This document shows, piece after piece, positions 38,779 through 47,988 of a DNA stretch of 64,000 bases (positions are counted from its first letter, which is position 1; the number at the start of each line of letters is the position of its first letter). Source of the DNA: Mucilaginibacter ginsenosidivorax (lineage in GTDB: Bacteria; Bacteroidota; Bacteroidia; Sphingobacteriales; Sphingobacteriaceae). A program made the translations under genes and the position numbers. Where the stretch lies: the NCBI RefSeq assembly GCF_007971525.1, contig NZ_CP042437.1:1674001-1738000 (forward strand), written 5' to 3'. The notes under the pieces were generated by a model. It had not been told where the DNA came from. It saw nothing but the letters and a program-made list of their open reading frames with translations, and did not search any database.

Positions 38779-39627
38779 ATGAGCACGCGCAGAAACTTCA
38801 TAGGTACGAGCCTTGCCGGCATGGCGGCTTTAACTTTATTACCGGCTGTTAACTCATTCGCCAATACAGGCAACGGCTATCTGCGTGAGCCTAAAAGCAA
38901 GTTTAAGCTTCGCTTTGCACTCGTATCCGACATTCACTACGGCCAGCCCGGTACCGATTTTGCCGCCAACACTGGCAATATGGTTAAATGGCTTAACCAG
39001 GATCACGATAAAAATCACCTGGATATGGTGATTATAAACGGCGACCTGGTACATAACTGTCCCGACCTGCTGCCCGAAATTAAATCGCGATATTTTGATA
39101 AACTGAGTGTGCCCTATCATACCATACCGGGCAACCATGACTTTGCCGATGCCTCGGTTTGGAAAAACAATTTTGGTTATGAGGATAAGTACACCGTTGA
39201 GTTTGGCGACATTGGCTTTGTACTGGCCAATACTGCCGATACCAAGGGTACCTACATTTGCCCCGACAATGTATTTATAAAAGCTGCCCTTGATAAGTTT
39301 GCTGATAAAAAAATTGTATTAGTGGTGCTGCACATCCCGCCGATAAACTGGAATAAAAACGATGTATTTGTGGATTGCCCCGAAACTATTGATCTACTTC
39401 ATCGATATCCCAACGTAAAAGCCGCCTTTCATGGGCACGACCATTTGCTGGATGGTGTGCGCTACACAGGCAACAAATTCCCGCATTTTTTTGACTCCCA
39501 TATTGGCGGCAACTGGGGTACCAACTATAAGGGATACCGGATAGTAGAAATAGATGAGCAAAATGCTATTTACACCTACCAGGTAAATGCCAGCCAAAAC
39601 CCGGTATTGAATTCAAATAAGTTTTAA
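38779..39627 (+). CDS. Tat-exported metallophosphoesterase
   Basis: 282 residues. N-terminus MSTRRNFIGTSLAGMAALTL has a twin-arginine signal. Calcineurin-like metal motifs: VSDIHYGQPGTDF near 51-63, INGDLVHNCPD near 88-98, IPGNHDFADAS near 116-126, and FHGHDHLLDGVRY near 215-227. Likely a folded, metal-loaded periplasmic phosphoesterase. It follows the NPP gene and may be cotranscribed. Confidence 0.9.
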   Translation: MSTRRNFIGTSLAGMAALTLLPAVNSFANTGNGYLREPKSKFKLRFALVSDIHYGQPGTDFAANTGNMVKWLNQDHDKNHLDMVIINGDLVHNCPDLLPEIKSRYFDKLSVPYHTIPGNHDFADASVWKNNFGYEDKYTVEFGDIGFVLANTADTKGTYICPDNVFIKAALDKFADKKIVLVVLHIPPINWNKNDVFVDCPETIDLLHRYPNVKAAFHGHDHLLDGVRYTGNKFPHFFDSHIGGNWGTNYKGYRIVEIDEQNAIYTYQVNASQNPVLNSNKF

Positions 39628-39888
39628 TCTCCCGCGAGGTTAGCGCAGCGTAACTCGTGCGCAAACCTGGCCAAAGCCAATGGCTTCGCGGTTCAGCTGA
39701 AAGCTGAAACTATTTTGGTCACGGGTTAAAACCCCGCGACAGTTGGGGCATTCCCTTATCTCCCGCGAGGTTAGCGCAGCGTAACTCGTGGGTAAACCTG
39801 GCCAAAGCCTGTGGCTTCGCAATTCAGCTGAAAGCTGAATCCAGGCTGGTCACGGGTTAAAACCCCGCGACAGCTGGCAGTTGGTCAA
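39627..39888. repeat. Tandem duplicate of a 131-bp palindromic repeat
   Basis: CCCGCGAGGTTAGCGCAGCG starts at 39631 and again at 39762, a period of 131 nt. Both units hold TTCAGCTGAAAGCTGAA and end GGGTTAAAACCCCGCGACAG. The ends (CGCGAGGTTA and TTAAAACCCCGCG) are imperfectly inverted. Non-coding dispersed-repeat type. Confidence 0.8.
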
Positions 39889-39918
39889 GTATTAATTATT
39901 GATTCTTAACTCTTGACT

Positions 39919-40881
39919 CTATTCCCCAGGGTATTTCAACCCCACCTGCGCCCGTGCCCTATCTATCATATCAATCATCTGGCGCGACATCTGATGCGGC
40001 ACTATCGGGCTTTCTGTTAGCCCGCTCCTTATCAAATTACAAAAGTGTTCCAGTTCATAGTTTAAACCTCCGGCGGTAAAAGGTTCATCGATTTCAACCG
40101 AACGGCCATCCAAATAGTCAATAGTTGCCCTTGCAGGGTTCCACCAGTTTTTGTGGATGGTAACGTGCCCAAGCGGACCAGCTATCAGCGCATCGCCTTT
40201 ACCATGCAAATCGAAACCCGCATACAGTTGCGCATATCCTCCTTTGTGCATCGTCTGGAATATGGCAAACATATCAATGCCCGTCTGCCCAAATCGCCCC
40301 ATGGTTTGTACTTCCTGCAAATCGCCAAGCCAGTCTATCGCCAAAAAAGCTTCATAAATACCAATGCCCATTAAGCTGCCGCCAACAAGTTCAAGGCTAT
40401 AATTTGGATGATCGGGCGGGCAATCGGCAACAGCCGACCCGGCACGTACGTAACCGGCAGGCCCAATGGGATCTGTTGCCAGGTATTCTTTCAGTTTGGT
40501 ATATAAAGGATAGAAAGGCGGTTTCATTCCCTCCATAAATAATAAGCCTGTTGCCTTAACCACTTCTAAAACCTCATCAAGTTCGGCTAAGTTTACAGTG
40601 GCTGGTTTCTCGCAAAGCACATGCTTTCCGGCCTTAAGGGCAGCAATGCTGTATGCCGCGTGGCTATCCGGCAAGGTTGCAATATAAACGGCATCAATAT
40701 CGCTTGCCAGCAAATCGTCAATGCTGTAGCAAGCCATACCGCCATACTTACTAACAAAATCATCAACCGTAACTCCACGCCTCGAGTAAGATGCCACCAA
40801 CTCAACACCATCAACCGCCGCAAAGCCCTGCATAAACCTTTGGGCTATCCGCCCGCAGCCTATGATTCCCCATTTGATCAT
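39919..40881 (-). CDS. Gfo/Idh/MocA family oxidoreductase
   Basis: 320 residues. Rossmann start IKWGIIGCGRIAQRFMQGFA (GxGxxA variant), AVYIATLPDSHAAYSIAALK near 71-90 and the catalytic AGKHVLCEKPATVNLAELDE near 91-110 with Lys97-Pro98 region. NAD(P)-dependent sugar or inositol-type dehydrogenase; C-terminal beta-sheet domain follows. It lies alone on its strand between a repeat array and a terminator. Confidence 0.9.
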   Translation of the reverse strand: MIKWGIIGCGRIAQRFMQGFAAVDGVELVASYSRRGVTVDDFVSKYGGMACYSIDDLLASDIDAVYIATLPDSHAAYSIAALKAGKHVLCEKPATVNLAELDEVLEVVKATGLLFMEGMKPPFYPLYTKLKEYLATDPIGPAGYVRAGSAVADCPPDHPNYSLELVGGSLMGIGIYEAFLAIDWLGDLQEVQTMGRFGQTGIDMFAIFQTMHKGGYAQLYAGFDLHGKGDALIAGPLGHVTIHKNWWNPARATIDYLDGRSVEIDEPFTAGGLNYELEHFCNLIRSGLTESPIVPHQMSRQMIDMIDRARAQVGLKYPGE

Positions 40882-40932
40882 AATAATTTTATAGGTTATA
40901 AGTTGTATGTTATTAAAGGCAAATATATATAA

Positions 40933-40970
40933 TACAAAACCCGTAAACTGATGGGTTTACGGGTTTTGTA
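40933..40970 (-). terminator. Terminator after the 355-residue lipoprotein gene
   Basis: Perfect 16-bp stem TACAAAACCCGTAAAC/GTTTACGGGTTTTGTA around a 6-nt loop, followed on the minus strand by an AT-rich run. It lies 67 nt beyond the stop at 41037. Confidence 0.7.
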
Positions 40971-41036
40971 TGCTTACTGTGTCACTACTACATATTTAGC
41001 TATGGCACGTACAACGTAAAACGCCGAACATACAAC

Positions 41037-42104
41037 CTATTGGTATTGAATGTAAATAGGATACGGTTTGTATCTTGATAAAACCTCTTCTGGTGTTAAC
41101 ATATGGTGAGGCGCTTTTTTGATATCGTTTTTGTAAAACAATTTAAAGCCTGTAAACTGCACCGGCTCCTGGTTAATAAAATAACGGTACGTACCGGTTT
41201 TCAAATCAGGTTCGCCCCAGCCGTCCATATCCATTACTAACTGTATTTCGGGATGTAACTTGATATTTTTGTAATTGGTCACCATTTTTTTGGTAAAGCG
41301 GTGAACTATTAAAATTTTAGCCGGCAGGCCGTTCTTCTTCACAATTTTTGCCAGGTGGTCTGATACGAAGTTGATATCCGCTGCATCATAAGTCCCAATT
41401 TTACGACCTGGCTTGCTGCCGTCTTTCATCGAAAACTCAGGGTCCATACCAAAATGCACCTGTGGCATTGCCAGGTACTTATCTAATAAAGGCAGTTCGG
41501 CCTGTATATTGCTCAAAGCAACCTGCACATCTAAAAACACAATTGCATGCGCTTTTTTTGCCAATACCAACACACTGTCAATTTGTTTAAACGGCATCCG
41601 GTAGCGGAATTTGCCATCTTTACCGCCATCGCCTTGTGCTACTACCGCAATATAGTGTAAAGCTGGTTGCACCGGAGTTTTCGGATCAGCCTTTTCCCAA
41701 TGCTTTACTTCGCCTTTTAACTTGGCAAGCATTTCATTTGGTGGCAACTCGCCCAAAATACCCATCTTCTTGCTGTATAAGTTGCCGTAAAAAGCCACTA
41801 CACGTTTAAATGGCAAAATAGCGCCACCTATAGGGTATGGCGTGTTTTTAACCGGCCATCTGCCTGTAGTATCACCATGGGCGTTAAATTTCATCAGCGA
41901 ATCGTACAGTTTTTTATCAATCGGCGGATAATCTGATTTTTTTATGCTGAGCGTATCGGCAGCCTCAGCTTTGGCCGAATCGGTTTTAGCAGCAGTTTTC
42001 TTACTATCCGTTTTTCCGGTTTTGTCGTTTTGCGAACAGCCGGGTAATAGTATAATAGACGATAAGAGCAGGGTGGCAGATAGTAGGACGTTTTTTAATT
42101 TCAT
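41037..42104 (-). CDS. Lipoprotein of unknown function, possible barrel fold
   Basis: 355 residues. Lipoprotein signal MKLKNVLLSATLLLSSIILL then PGCSQ. A Lys/Asp/Ala-rich linker follows (residues 25-55), then a globular domain. Regularly spaced strand-like segments (RVVAFYGNLYS, LHYIAVVAQGDGG, AHAIVFLDVQV, QVHFGMDPEFS, AKILIVHRFTKKM, IQLVMDMDGWGEPD, YFINQEPVQFTGFKLFY) with charged residues at their C-ends recall a TIM-barrel glycosidase-like layout, which I infer only. No named family. Confidence 0.7.
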   Translation of the reverse strand: MKLKNVLLSATLLLSSIILLPGCSQNDKTGKTDSKKTAAKTDSAKAEAADTLSIKKSDYPPIDKKLYDSLMKFNAHGDTTGRWPVKNTPYPIGGAILPFKRVVAFYGNLYSKKMGILGELPPNEMLAKLKGEVKHWEKADPKTPVQPALHYIAVVAQGDGGKDGKFRYRMPFKQIDSVLVLAKKAHAIVFLDVQVALSNIQAELPLLDKYLAMPQVHFGMDPEFSMKDGSKPGRKIGTYDAADINFVSDHLAKIVKKNGLPAKILIVHRFTKKMVTNYKNIKLHPEIQLVMDMDGWGEPDLKTGTYRYFINQEPVQFTGFKLFYKNDIKKAPHHMLTPEEVLSRYKPYPIYIQYQ

Positions 42105-42188
42105 GTGTCTTCGAAGTTCGGTAAATGGCAGGTGTATGTAAGATGTATTGTAAATTCAAACTAATTTTCAGCTACTTATAAAGCAATA

Positions 42189-42210
42189 AAAGCCGCTTTA
42201 GTTTGCGGCA
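42189..42210 (-). terminator. Possible terminator after the RlmI-like gene
   Basis: Minus strand GCCGCAAACTAAAGCGGC then TTTTATT. Short stem, partial U-run, 18 nt beyond the stop at 42228. Weak. Confidence 0.4.
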
Positions 42211-42227
42211 AATATAAATATTGATAA

Positions 42228-43118
42228 TTAATTACCTTTAAGTTTATGAAACTTTCCAAAAACGCCAAGCGGTAGTTTTGCCCCAGCCGTAGCCTGCAGG
42301 TAAAGCTCGCCAATTTCAAGGTTTTGAACTTTAGGGAAAGCACTTTTTATCAGGTTTTCGATAATTACAGATGAAAAGCCAAGCGAATAAGTATTCAGGA
42401 TCAGGAAATGTTCTTCGGGGTCAAGTAACTGCATCACATCGGCCATCATCTCGTTAATATTATCTTCCAGCTTCCATTTTTCGCCGTTAGGGCCATTGCC
42501 GTATGCAGGCGGGTCAAGGATAATACCGTTATATTTTTTGCCGCGTTTCAACTCGCGTTTTACAAATTTAAGTGCATCCTCAACAACCCAACGAATATTG
42601 CTCAAGCCCGAGATCTCCTGGTTTTCATTGGCCCAGGTAACTACCTGTTTAATAGAATCTACGTGTGTGGTATCGGCACCAGCTGCCTGCGCAATAAGCG
42701 ATGCTCCGCCCGTATAAGCAAACAGGTTAAGTACTTTGGGCTGAGGGGTTTTAAAACGCTTAATGTTTTGCGTTATGTAATCCCAGTTAACAGCCTGCTC
42801 GGGAAAAATACCCAGGTGTTTAAACGAAGTTAAACCCAGGCGGAATTTGATGGCAGCATCATTGTTCTTGTATTCAATGTGCCAGCGGTCGGGTGTTTTC
42901 TGGTCTTTTTTTATCCAGTCGCCGGCCGTAGCCGACCGGCCTTTAAATTTTATATGGTGTAAGCGCTGCCATTCAGAAGCCGGCAAGCCTTTGCTCCAAA
43001 CCGCCTGCGGCTCAGGGCGTATCAATATAATATTCCCAAAACGCTCCAGCTTTTCAAAATCGCCGCAATCAATCAGCTCGTAATCTTTCCAGTGCGTTGG
43101 GGTAAGTAGTTGAATCAT
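42228..43118 (-). CDS. RlmI-like SAM-dependent methyltransferase
   Basis: 296 residues. SAM loop NLFAYTGGASLIAQAAGADT near 135-154, acidic VDSIKQVVTWANENQ near 157-171, and the catalytic DPPAYGNGPNGEKWKLEDN near 205-223. This is the class I Rossmann methyltransferase of the 23S rRNA m5C-type RlmI/RlmK group, but without the PUA domain at the N-terminus. Substrate (rRNA) is inferred from family. Follows the MlaF gene on the same strand across a 118-nt gap with an inverted repeat. Confidence 0.85.
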   Translation of the reverse strand: MIQLLTPTHWKDYELIDCGDFEKLERFGNIILIRPEPQAVWSKGLPASEWQRLHHIKFKGRSATAGDWIKKDQKTPDRWHIEYKNNDAAIKFRLGLTSFKHLGIFPEQAVNWDYITQNIKRFKTPQPKVLNLFAYTGGASLIAQAAGADTTHVDSIKQVVTWANENQEISGLSNIRWVVEDALKFVKRELKRGKKYNGIILDPPAYGNGPNGEKWKLEDNINEMMADVMQLLDPEEHFLILNTYSLGFSSVIIENLIKSAFPKVQNLEIGELYLQATAGAKLPLGVFGKFHKLKGN

Positions 43119-43236
43119 TCTTTTTAAAGTTATACGTGTTACGTTGTACGTGATACGTTTTGCCGCAAAATTAAAATAATAAAGCGTATAAAACCCAACT
43201 TAAAACGTATAACGTCAAACGTACAACCTTACAAAA
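43119..43236. repeat. Inverted low-complexity repeat between mlaF-like and RlmI-like genes
   Basis: TTATACGTGTTACGTTGTAC at 43130-43162 faces AAAACGTATAACGTCAAACG at 43202-43228. On the mRNA strand TGTACGTTTGACGTTATACG follows the MlaF-like stop and CACGTACAACGTAACACG precedes the RlmI-like start. Same plan as the GAGATTTGAGAT repeats with different words. Confidence 0.65.
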
Positions 43237-43989
43237 CTATAACTTCGCTTTCGCTGCCCTCATAAACCGGCTGGCAAATACAAAGTCGTTAAGTTCTTTG
43301 TTGTCGGTATGGGCAATTTCTTTGTTGCTTCCCTCCCACCATTTTTTGCCCTGGTGCAGGAAAACAATATGGTCGCCTATACCCATAACGGAGTTCATAT
43401 CATGTGTTACTACAACAGTGGTCATGTTATACTCTACGGTAAGTTCGCTTATCAGGTCATCTATCAGGATAGATGTTACGGGGTCGAGGCCCGAGTTTGG
43501 CTCATCAACAAAAAGGTACTTGGGTTGCATGGAAATGGCGCGGGCAATACCAACACGCTTTTTCATACCGCCCGATAGTTCTGATGGGTAAAGTTTGTTT
43601 TTTCCGGCAAGATTAACACGCTCCAGGCAAAAGTTAGCACGGTCGCGCTTCTCGGCGCGCGTTTGGTTGGTGAACAGGTTAAGCGGGAACATGATATTCT
43701 CCTCTACTGTCATACTATCAAACAAAGCCGAGTTTTGAAAAAGCATACCTATGTGGGTACGGATAGGTACGCGCTGCTCAAAACCCATATCGGTAAAGTT
43801 TTCGCCGTTAAAAAGCACGTCGCCTTCTGTGGGTTCGTGCAGGCCAACTATACATTTCAATAATGTTGTTTTCCCCGATCCCGATCCGCCTATGATAAGG
43901 TTATTAATGCCGGGTTCAAAAGTGGAGCTGATGCCTTTAAGTACTTCGTTTTCTCCGAATTTTTTATAGATGTTTTGTATTTCTATCAT
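43237..43989 (-). CDS. MlaF-like ABC transporter ATPase
   Basis: 250 residues. Walker A GGSGSGKTTLLK at 34-45, Q-loop IGMLFQNS near 80-87, signature ELSGGMKKRVGIARAIS near 137-153, Walker B KYLFVDEPNSGLDP near 156-169, and H-loop VVVTHDMNSV. The phospholipid-transport (Mla/Ttg2) group. It overlaps the permease gene by 4 nt. In Gram-negative relatives this pair moves phospholipids between inner and outer membranes; the MlaD-like substrate-binding gene is not next to it. Confidence 0.92.
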   Translation of the reverse strand: MIEIQNIYKKFGENEVLKGISSTFEPGINNLIIGGSGSGKTTLLKCIVGLHEPTEGDVLFNGENFTDMGFEQRVPIRTHIGMLFQNSALFDSMTVEENIMFPLNLFTNQTRAEKRDRANFCLERVNLAGKNKLYPSELSGGMKKRVGIARAISMQPKYLFVDEPNSGLDPVTSILIDDLISELTVEYNMTTVVVTHDMNSVMGIGDHIVFLHQGKKWWEGSNKEIAHTDNKELNDFVFASRFMRAAKAKL

Positions 43990-44717
43990 AGGAAAAGGCG
44001 GGAGATAATTAAATCGAACATAAGTATCATTACGCAGCTAAATACAACCCCGCGTGTTGCAGCCTGGCCTACCTCAAGTGCACCGCCCGATGTGTAAAAG
44101 CCCTGGTAACTGCATATAGTAGTAATAATAAAGCCAAACACAACTGCTTTAACCATACATACGGTAATAATTACCGGGTTAAAGCCATCGGGTAAGCCAA
44201 TCAGGAAATCATCGGTTGTAACTTCGCTTGATGTAAAGCAAGCTACGTAGCCACCTATAAAACCAAGTAATATAGATACGATTACCAGTAACGGGAACAT
44301 GGTAACACCCGCTATTACCTTAGGCGATATCAGGTATCCTGGCGCATTTACACCCATTATCTCCAAAGCATCTATCTGTTCGGTAACGCGCATGGTGCCT
44401 ATTTGCGATGCCATGCTTGAGCCAATACGACCAGCCAGTACGAGCGACGATATAGTTGGGCTAAACTCCAGAACCATACTGTCGCGGGTAATGCCCCCTA
44501 CAACTGATTTTGGAATTAATGGGCTGATGAGCTGGAAAGCGGTTTGAATAGTTACAGCTGCGCCGATAAAAACCGAGATGATCATGATAATACCTAATGA
44601 CCCGATACCGGCCGATACCATTTCGCGCATTACTTCGGCCCAGTACACCGAAAATTTTTCGGGTTTTCGAAAACTTAAACGTAATAAAAGTATATATCTG
44701 CCTAAACTTTGAATCAT
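43986..44717 (-). CDS. MlaE-like ABC transporter permease
   Basis: 243 residues with five or six hydrophobic segments. SVFIGAAVTIQTAFQLISPL near 47-66, MVLEFSPTISSLVLAGRIGS near 81-100, GTMRVTEQIDALEIMGVNAP near 107-126 and VGQAATRGVVFSCVMILMFD near 214-233 are family signatures (the EMxVTEQIDAL loop). First gene of the two-gene transporter transcript. Confidence 0.93.
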   Translation of the reverse strand: MIQSLGRYILLLRLSFRKPEKFSVYWAEVMREMVSAGIGSLGIIMIISVFIGAAVTIQTAFQLISPLIPKSVVGGITRDSMVLEFSPTISSLVLAGRIGSSMASQIGTMRVTEQIDALEIMGVNAPGYLISPKVIAGVTMFPLLVIVSILLGFIGGYVACFTSSEVTTDDFLIGLPDGFNPVIITVCMVKAVVFGFIITTICSYQGFYTSGGALEVGQAATRGVVFSCVMILMFDLIISRLFL

Positions 44718-44930
44718 AGGTATATGTTAAAAATTGGATAAAATTACATTTTTAAATTTAGCATCCCAGCCGCTAACGTTTAATTAACTAAAATAGACGC
44801 TTTTTGCAAGCTATTAATACAGCTTACGTAATTTAGTGCCGTAAAGCTTTAAAAACAGCAAATAAAATCTGCGCGCCACGCCCGACGCTGCAATAACGAA
44901 CATTTAACTAAAAAAATATAGCACATTATC

Positions 44931-45635
44931 ATGAAAAACGCCCTCATCACCGGTTCAACAAAAGGCATGGGCCGCGCCATTGCCGTGGCCTTCGCTAATG
45001 AAGGATTAAACGTGGCAATTTGTTCACGAAATGAAAAAGAATTATTTGAATTCGCAGATTTACTTAACCGATCAAATCCCGGCATTAAGGTTTTTGCACA
45101 GGTTGCAGATGGCAGCGACAAAGCCCAGCTACTGGCTTTTGCCTCAGCCGCGCAGCAGGAACTTGGTTTTATTGATGTAGTGGTAAACAACCTGGGTACT
45201 TTTGTCCCATCGAGCATATTGGACGATGCAGATGACACATTTGATAAACAGCTAAAAACTAACCTGATGCCAACTTACGAGCTCTATCGTTTTTTTGGCA
45301 AAACTATGATATCAGCCCGTAAAGGCCACTTTTTTAACATATGCTCGGTAGCAGCATTAAACCCGGTCGTACAGGCTGGCAGCTATAGCATAACCAAATA
45401 CGCGCTGTTGGGCTTAACAAAAATAATGAGGCTTGAAACGCAGGAGCATGGTATAAAAGTGACAGCAATAATTCCGGGGTCGACCTTAACTGATTCATGG
45501 AAGGACGCTGTTGTTGATAAAAATACCATGGTTTTGCCCGAAGATATAGCATCGGCAATCATCAATATTTACAGGATGAGCCCCGGAGCCAATGTAGACG
45601 AGATAATCATTAAACCCGCGCCGGGCCAGTTGTAG
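44931..45635 (+). CDS. Short-chain dehydrogenase/reductase
   Basis: 234 residues, classical SDR. Cofactor loop TGSTKGMGRAIA at 7-18, NNLG at 86-89, catalytic Ser139, Tyr152 and Lys156 (YSITKYAL). The start MKNALITGST is typical with no leader peptide. NAD(P)-dependent; substrate unknown. The gene ends just before a heptamer repeat array. Confidence 0.92.
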   Translation: MKNALITGSTKGMGRAIAVAFANEGLNVAICSRNEKELFEFADLLNRSNPGIKVFAQVADGSDKAQLLAFASAAQQELGFIDVVVNNLGTFVPSSILDDADDTFDKQLKTNLMPTYELYRFFGKTMISARKGHFFNICSVAALNPVVQAGSYSITKYALLGLTKIMRLETQEHGIKVTAIIPGSTLTDSWKDAVVDKNTMVLPEDIASAIINIYRMSPGANVDEIIIKPAPGQL

Positions 45636-45639
45636 GTGG

Positions 45640-45860
45640 TCATTGGTCATTGGTCATTGGTCATTGGTCATTGGTCATTGGTCATTAGTCATTAGTCATT
45701 AGTCATTAGTCATTAGTCATTAGTCATTAGTCATTAGTCATTAGTCATTAAGGGCAAGTCTGATTGTGTGACAACTGTTTTATTTTTTTTAATAAAACCA
45801 CCAATGACAAGCGCAGCGATAATGACCAATGACAGCGTAGCGAAATGATCAATGACAACT
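45640..45860. repeat. Heptamer tandem array TCATTGG/TCATTAG with reverse-complement tail
   Basis: Six perfect TCATTGG units (45640-45681) followed by nine perfect TCATTAG units (45682-45744) and a partial copy. After about 55 nt of spacer come AATGACAAG and CCAATGACAG words (45798-45857) that are the reverse complement of the array, so the whole region folds back. A shorter relative (AATGACAGCGCAGCGAAATG) is at 53818-53838. Confidence 0.85.
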
Positions 45861-45992
45861 TTTTCACCGCTGAAACACGGCAGTTCACCGACTTGTTGCC
45901 CCTGCTAACCTATAATATATAGGCGTTTTGAGCCACCATATATACCTTTATATCATCAAACAATCACAACTGAACGATATTTAAATAAAATT

Positions 45993-46586
45993 ATGGAAAA
46001 GAAACTTTACCGGGATGAATACCGGAAGAAAATAGGCGGCGTTTGCGCCGGCCTGGCCGAGTACTTTGATATGGATGTTGCTATTATACGCGCATTATTT
46101 GTACTCACCTTTATATTTATGGGCACCGGCTTTATGGCCTATATCGTATTGTGGATAGTTATACCAAACAAAGGCGTAGGCTATTTTAACCCCAATGTTG
46201 ATTATCGTGTTCCGCCGCAACAGCCTTTCGCTCCTTTTGACGCCAATAGGCCTGCAAGCCCTGGTGCTCCTTTTGAGCCGGTGTTCCCTAAAAAAACATC
46301 AACGCCTGCCGGTATCATTTTTGGATGCATCCTTATATTTTTCGGCGCAGTGTTCCTGTTTCATGAATTGGGCATCTTTCGTTTCTGGCATGTGGCAAGG
46401 CTATGGCCCGCAATCCTTGTAGTTGGTGGCCTGGCGATGATCGCATCCGGACAAAAAAGGCAGCCATGGGAAAAAGAAGGCTGGCAAAATACCACAGCTG
46501 AACCCGAAGTGAATGCAACCGAACAACCGCTGGATACAGAAGAGAAAAAAGACGATAATTTTAACAACACCCCTCCAACTATATAA
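45993..46586 (+). CDS. PspC domain membrane protein
   Basis: 197 residues. PspC domain in residues 1-65: KKLYRDEYRKKIGGVCAGLA, EYFDMDVAIIRALFVLTFIF and a second membrane stretch (GFMAYIVLWIVIPNKG). A Pro-rich linker (80-105) leads to two more hydrophobic segments (AGIIFGCILIFFGAVFLFHE, and WPAILVVGGLAMIAS). Envelope-stress family. The following gene starts 2 nt later and looks functionally linked. Confidence 0.9.
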   Translation: MEKKLYRDEYRKKIGGVCAGLAEYFDMDVAIIRALFVLTFIFMGTGFMAYIVLWIVIPNKGVGYFNPNVDYRVPPQQPFAPFDANRPASPGAPFEPVFPKKTSTPAGIIFGCILIFFGAVFLFHELGIFRFWHVARLWPAILVVGGLAMIASGQKRQPWEKEGWQNTTAEPEVNATEQPLDTEEKKDDNFNNTPPTI

Positions 46587-46588
46587 CC

Positions 46589-47572
46589 ATGAAAACCGAC
46601 AGACTTATTCCCGGAACAATCCTGGTATGCATAGGAGCCATATTCCTGCTCCATAACTTCCATATTTTCCATTTTCAATGGATGAATATACTTTACCTGT
46701 GGCCTATATTTTTAATTATAGGTGGCGTAAACCTGGTATTTGCGGGTAACCGGTCGCCTTTGGCAACAGTGGTAAAGCTGGCCGTAATAATTGGTGGGTT
46801 TTCACTCCTGTTATTTGGCAACTTTGGTAACCGCTATCATTTTTGGCCCAATACTTTTATCAACTTTGATGACGACCATGATAACGACAACAACAATGAT
46901 AGCGACAGCACCAACACCGATCAGGGCGTGACAAAAATTGAAGGCAGCAGTGTTTTTAATAAGGATTATACCCCCGACGCTAAATTTGCCCGTTTAAATA
47001 TCAATGGTGGTGCTACTACCTATACTTTAAACGATACTACCAGTCAACTATTTAAAGCAGAAACAAAAGAATTTTACGGCAAATATGAATTTAATGCCAA
47101 CAAGGAAGATTCTGTATATGTATTAAACTTTAAAATGAAAGGCAACAAAGGTTGGCATTTTGACTCTGACAGTAACAAATCAAATCTGGCCAATATCAAA
47201 CTAAACCCTAATCCTATCTGGGACATCTATGTTGAAACAGGCGCAACAAAATTAGATTTCGACTTAAGTAAATTTAAAATAAAAAGTGTAACTTTAAAAG
47301 GTGGTGCAGCCTCGTTTGAAGTAAAGCTTGGCGCACCGTTGGCAAGTACCAACGTAGAGGTATCCACCGGTGTATCGGAAGTTATTATAAATGTGCCTAA
47401 AGATGCCGCTTGCAGTATAAATGCCAATACAGGTTTGTCGTCAAATGAATTTGAGGGCTTTACCAAAAAGAACGACAACAGCTACGAAACCCCCGGGTTT
47501 GACGCTGCCAAAAACAAGATATACATTCACATGAATGGAGGCATATCTGATTTTAAAGTGAACCGTTATTAA
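46589..47572 (+). CDS. LiaF/DUF5668-like membrane protein with C-terminal beta domain
   Basis: 327 residues. Four hydrophobic segments in residues 1-90 (PGTILVCIGAIFLLHNFHIF, WMNILYLWPIFLIIGGVNLV, VVKLAVIIGGFSLLLFGNFG) resemble the LiaI-LiaF transmembrane region. An Asp/Asn-rich linker (DDDHDNDNNNDSDSTN) and a cell-wall-active antibiotic response type repeat-strand domain follow (FARLNINGGATTYTL, KLDFDLSKFKIKSVTLKGGA, STNVEVSTGVSEVIINVPKD). With PspC it forms an envelope-stress pair, by family knowledge. Confidence 0.85.
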   Translation: MKTDRLIPGTILVCIGAIFLLHNFHIFHFQWMNILYLWPIFLIIGGVNLVFAGNRSPLATVVKLAVIIGGFSLLLFGNFGNRYHFWPNTFINFDDDHDNDNNNDSDSTNTDQGVTKIEGSSVFNKDYTPDAKFARLNINGGATTYTLNDTTSQLFKAETKEFYGKYEFNANKEDSVYVLNFKMKGNKGWHFDSDSNKSNLANIKLNPNPIWDIYVETGATKLDFDLSKFKIKSVTLKGGAASFEVKLGAPLASTNVEVSTGVSEVIINVPKDAACSINANTGLSSNEFEGFTKKNDNSYETPGFDAAKNKIYIHMNGGISDFKVNRY

Positions 47573-47616
47573 ACCTGCCCAACCATAACCGGGACAGAAC
47601 TAATATATATTCTATT

Positions 47617-47647
47617 AACCGCTTCATGAAAATGAGGCGGTTTTTTT
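47617..47647 (+). terminator. Terminator after the LiaF-like gene
   Basis: AACCGCTTCATGAAAATGAG then GCGGTT and seven T, 44 nt after the stop. Near-perfect stem with GAAA loop. Confidence 0.85.
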
Positions 47648-47662
47648 GTAGGATAGAAATTT

Positions 47663-47974
47663 TTAAGCGACCTGCGGATGCCAAAAAACAGTAACCTTTT
47701 TTATGTCGAATTTTTTGCGGGCCTGGGCCAGATCATAATTTTCCTGTGCGTGCAGCCAAAACTCCGGTGTTGTATTAAAAGCCGCGCTCAGGCGCAATGC
47801 CATATCTGAGCTAATGCTCTGTTTGCCATTAATTATAGCCGACAATGTTTTACGGGTTGTTCCCAGGCCGGTGGCCACCTCCTCAACTGTTAATTTTTTT
47901 CCGGTTTCTTCCCTTATCCCTTCAAGGGTTTCACGTATTAATTCGCCTGGGTGGGCTGGGTCAAACATTTGCAT
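47663..47974 (-). CDS. higA: HigA-family antitoxin
   Basis: 103 residues. MFDPAHPGELIRETLEGIRE then the HTH region LTVEEVATGLGTTRKTLSAI (residues 29-48) with INGKQSISSDMALRLSAAFN and TTPEFWLHAQENYDLAQARK. All typical of HigA/VapI XRE regulators. It follows the toxin gene by 14 nt, the usual toxin-first order of higBA. Confidence 0.93.
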   Translation of the reverse strand: MQMFDPAHPGELIRETLEGIREETGKKLTVEEVATGLGTTRKTLSAIINGKQSISSDMALRLSAAFNTTPEFWLHAQENYDLAQARKKFDIKKVTVFWHPQVA

Positions 47975-47988
47975 TTTTTTCCTCCTTG

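Noticed and set aside
45640..45744. CRISPR-like array
   Set aside because: Units are contiguous 7-mers with no spacers, and no cas genes are present.
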